Source of the DNA: Oscillospiraceae bacterium
Lineage (GTDB): Bacteria; Bacillota; Clostridia; Oscillospirales; CAG-272
DNA length: 32,776 nt
Assembly: GCA_015063645.1 (NCBI GenBank)
Contig: SVTS01000027.1
Coordinates: 1 to 32,776 of the forward strand
Reading direction: 5' to 3'
The notes under the pieces were generated by a model. It did no database searches and was not told the DNA's origin. It saw nothing but the letters and a program-made list of their open reading frames with translations. Every line of letters starts with the position of its first letter. The first letter of the stretch is position 1. Positions 32,727-32,776 of this stretch are shown piece after piece. Position numbers and translations under genes: made by a program.

Positions 32727-32776
32727 ATTCCGATCCCCTCGCTTTCAAGCAGACCGCTGATGGATTCAAACAGAAT
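32723..32776 (-). CDS. dpaA: Dipicolinate synthase subunit A, last 17 codons (cut by window edge)
   Basis: The minus-strand frame entering at the right edge reads ILFESISGLLESEGIGI and stops with TGA overlapping the dpaB start codon. Too little is present to identify it by sequence. The call rests on the invariable dpaA-dpaB order and the 4-nt coupled overlap. Confidence 0.7.
   Translation of the reverse strand: MLFESISGLLESEGIGI

Overview
The window looks like the chromosome of a spore-forming, moderately GC-rich member of the Clostridia, probably an uncultured Oscillospirales- or Christensenellales-like gut anaerobe. The evidence is the gene set: the 3' half of sigK with a SpoIVCA-like recombinase, dipicolinate synthase, a SpoIID/LytB protein, RicT, a small 2[4Fe-4S] ferredoxin, and the Firmicutes gene order holB-ricT-trmN6-rsmI-metG-tatD. 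Promoters are classical sigma-A type (TTGACA-like, 16-17 nt, TATAAT). No rRNA, tRNA or CRISPR was recognised. The lineage is inference.

Left part (1-5.9 kb): the end of an Ami/Opp-type oligopeptide ABC operon (oppD fragment, oppF with a large coiled-coil insert, a DUF3899 membrane protein) runs rightward into a rho-independent terminator. An AT-rich IS3-family (IS150-group) element has landed in the loop of that terminator, leaving a TGTAC target duplication. The IS has an intact DDE OrfB but a nonsense codon in OrfA. Beyond it lie a 57-aa minus-strand gene and a large serine recombinase. The recombinase stop codon lies inside an AATGA core that also begins the in-frame 3' half of sigK. This is a skin-like, developmentally excised arrangement. 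The sigK 5' half is not in the window, so the intervening DNA reaches at least to the left edge, or the locus has been rearranged.

Middle part (5.9-14.1 kb), all on the minus strand: holB and ricT from a consensus promoter; a ferredoxin with its own promoter and terminator; trmN6-rsmI; then nagA-metG-tatD from a promoter whose -35 box lies in the rsmI terminator. Compared with Bacillus, the ferredoxin takes the place of yabA, and nagA is inserted before metG.

Right part (14.1-32.8 kb): an unknown anchored protein converges on a sigma factor with a long C-terminal extension. Divergent from that sigma gene is a plus-strand run: PHP phosphatase, Gfo/Idh/MocA oxidoreductase, coaE, lytic transglycosylase, M18 aminopeptidase, KDPG aldolase fused to a VOC-like domain, prfA, threonylcarbamoyl-AMP synthase and a type IIA topoisomerase A subunit. 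A second plus-strand unit encodes an exported coiled-coil protein, a SpoIID/LytB protein and an MFS transporter. On the minus strand at the right edge are a CapA-like protein lacking the expected metal-binding residues and dpaB with the very end of dpaA.

The strongest lead is the split sigK/recombinase locus, followed by the IS in the terminator loop, the extended sigma factor and the degenerate CapA protein.
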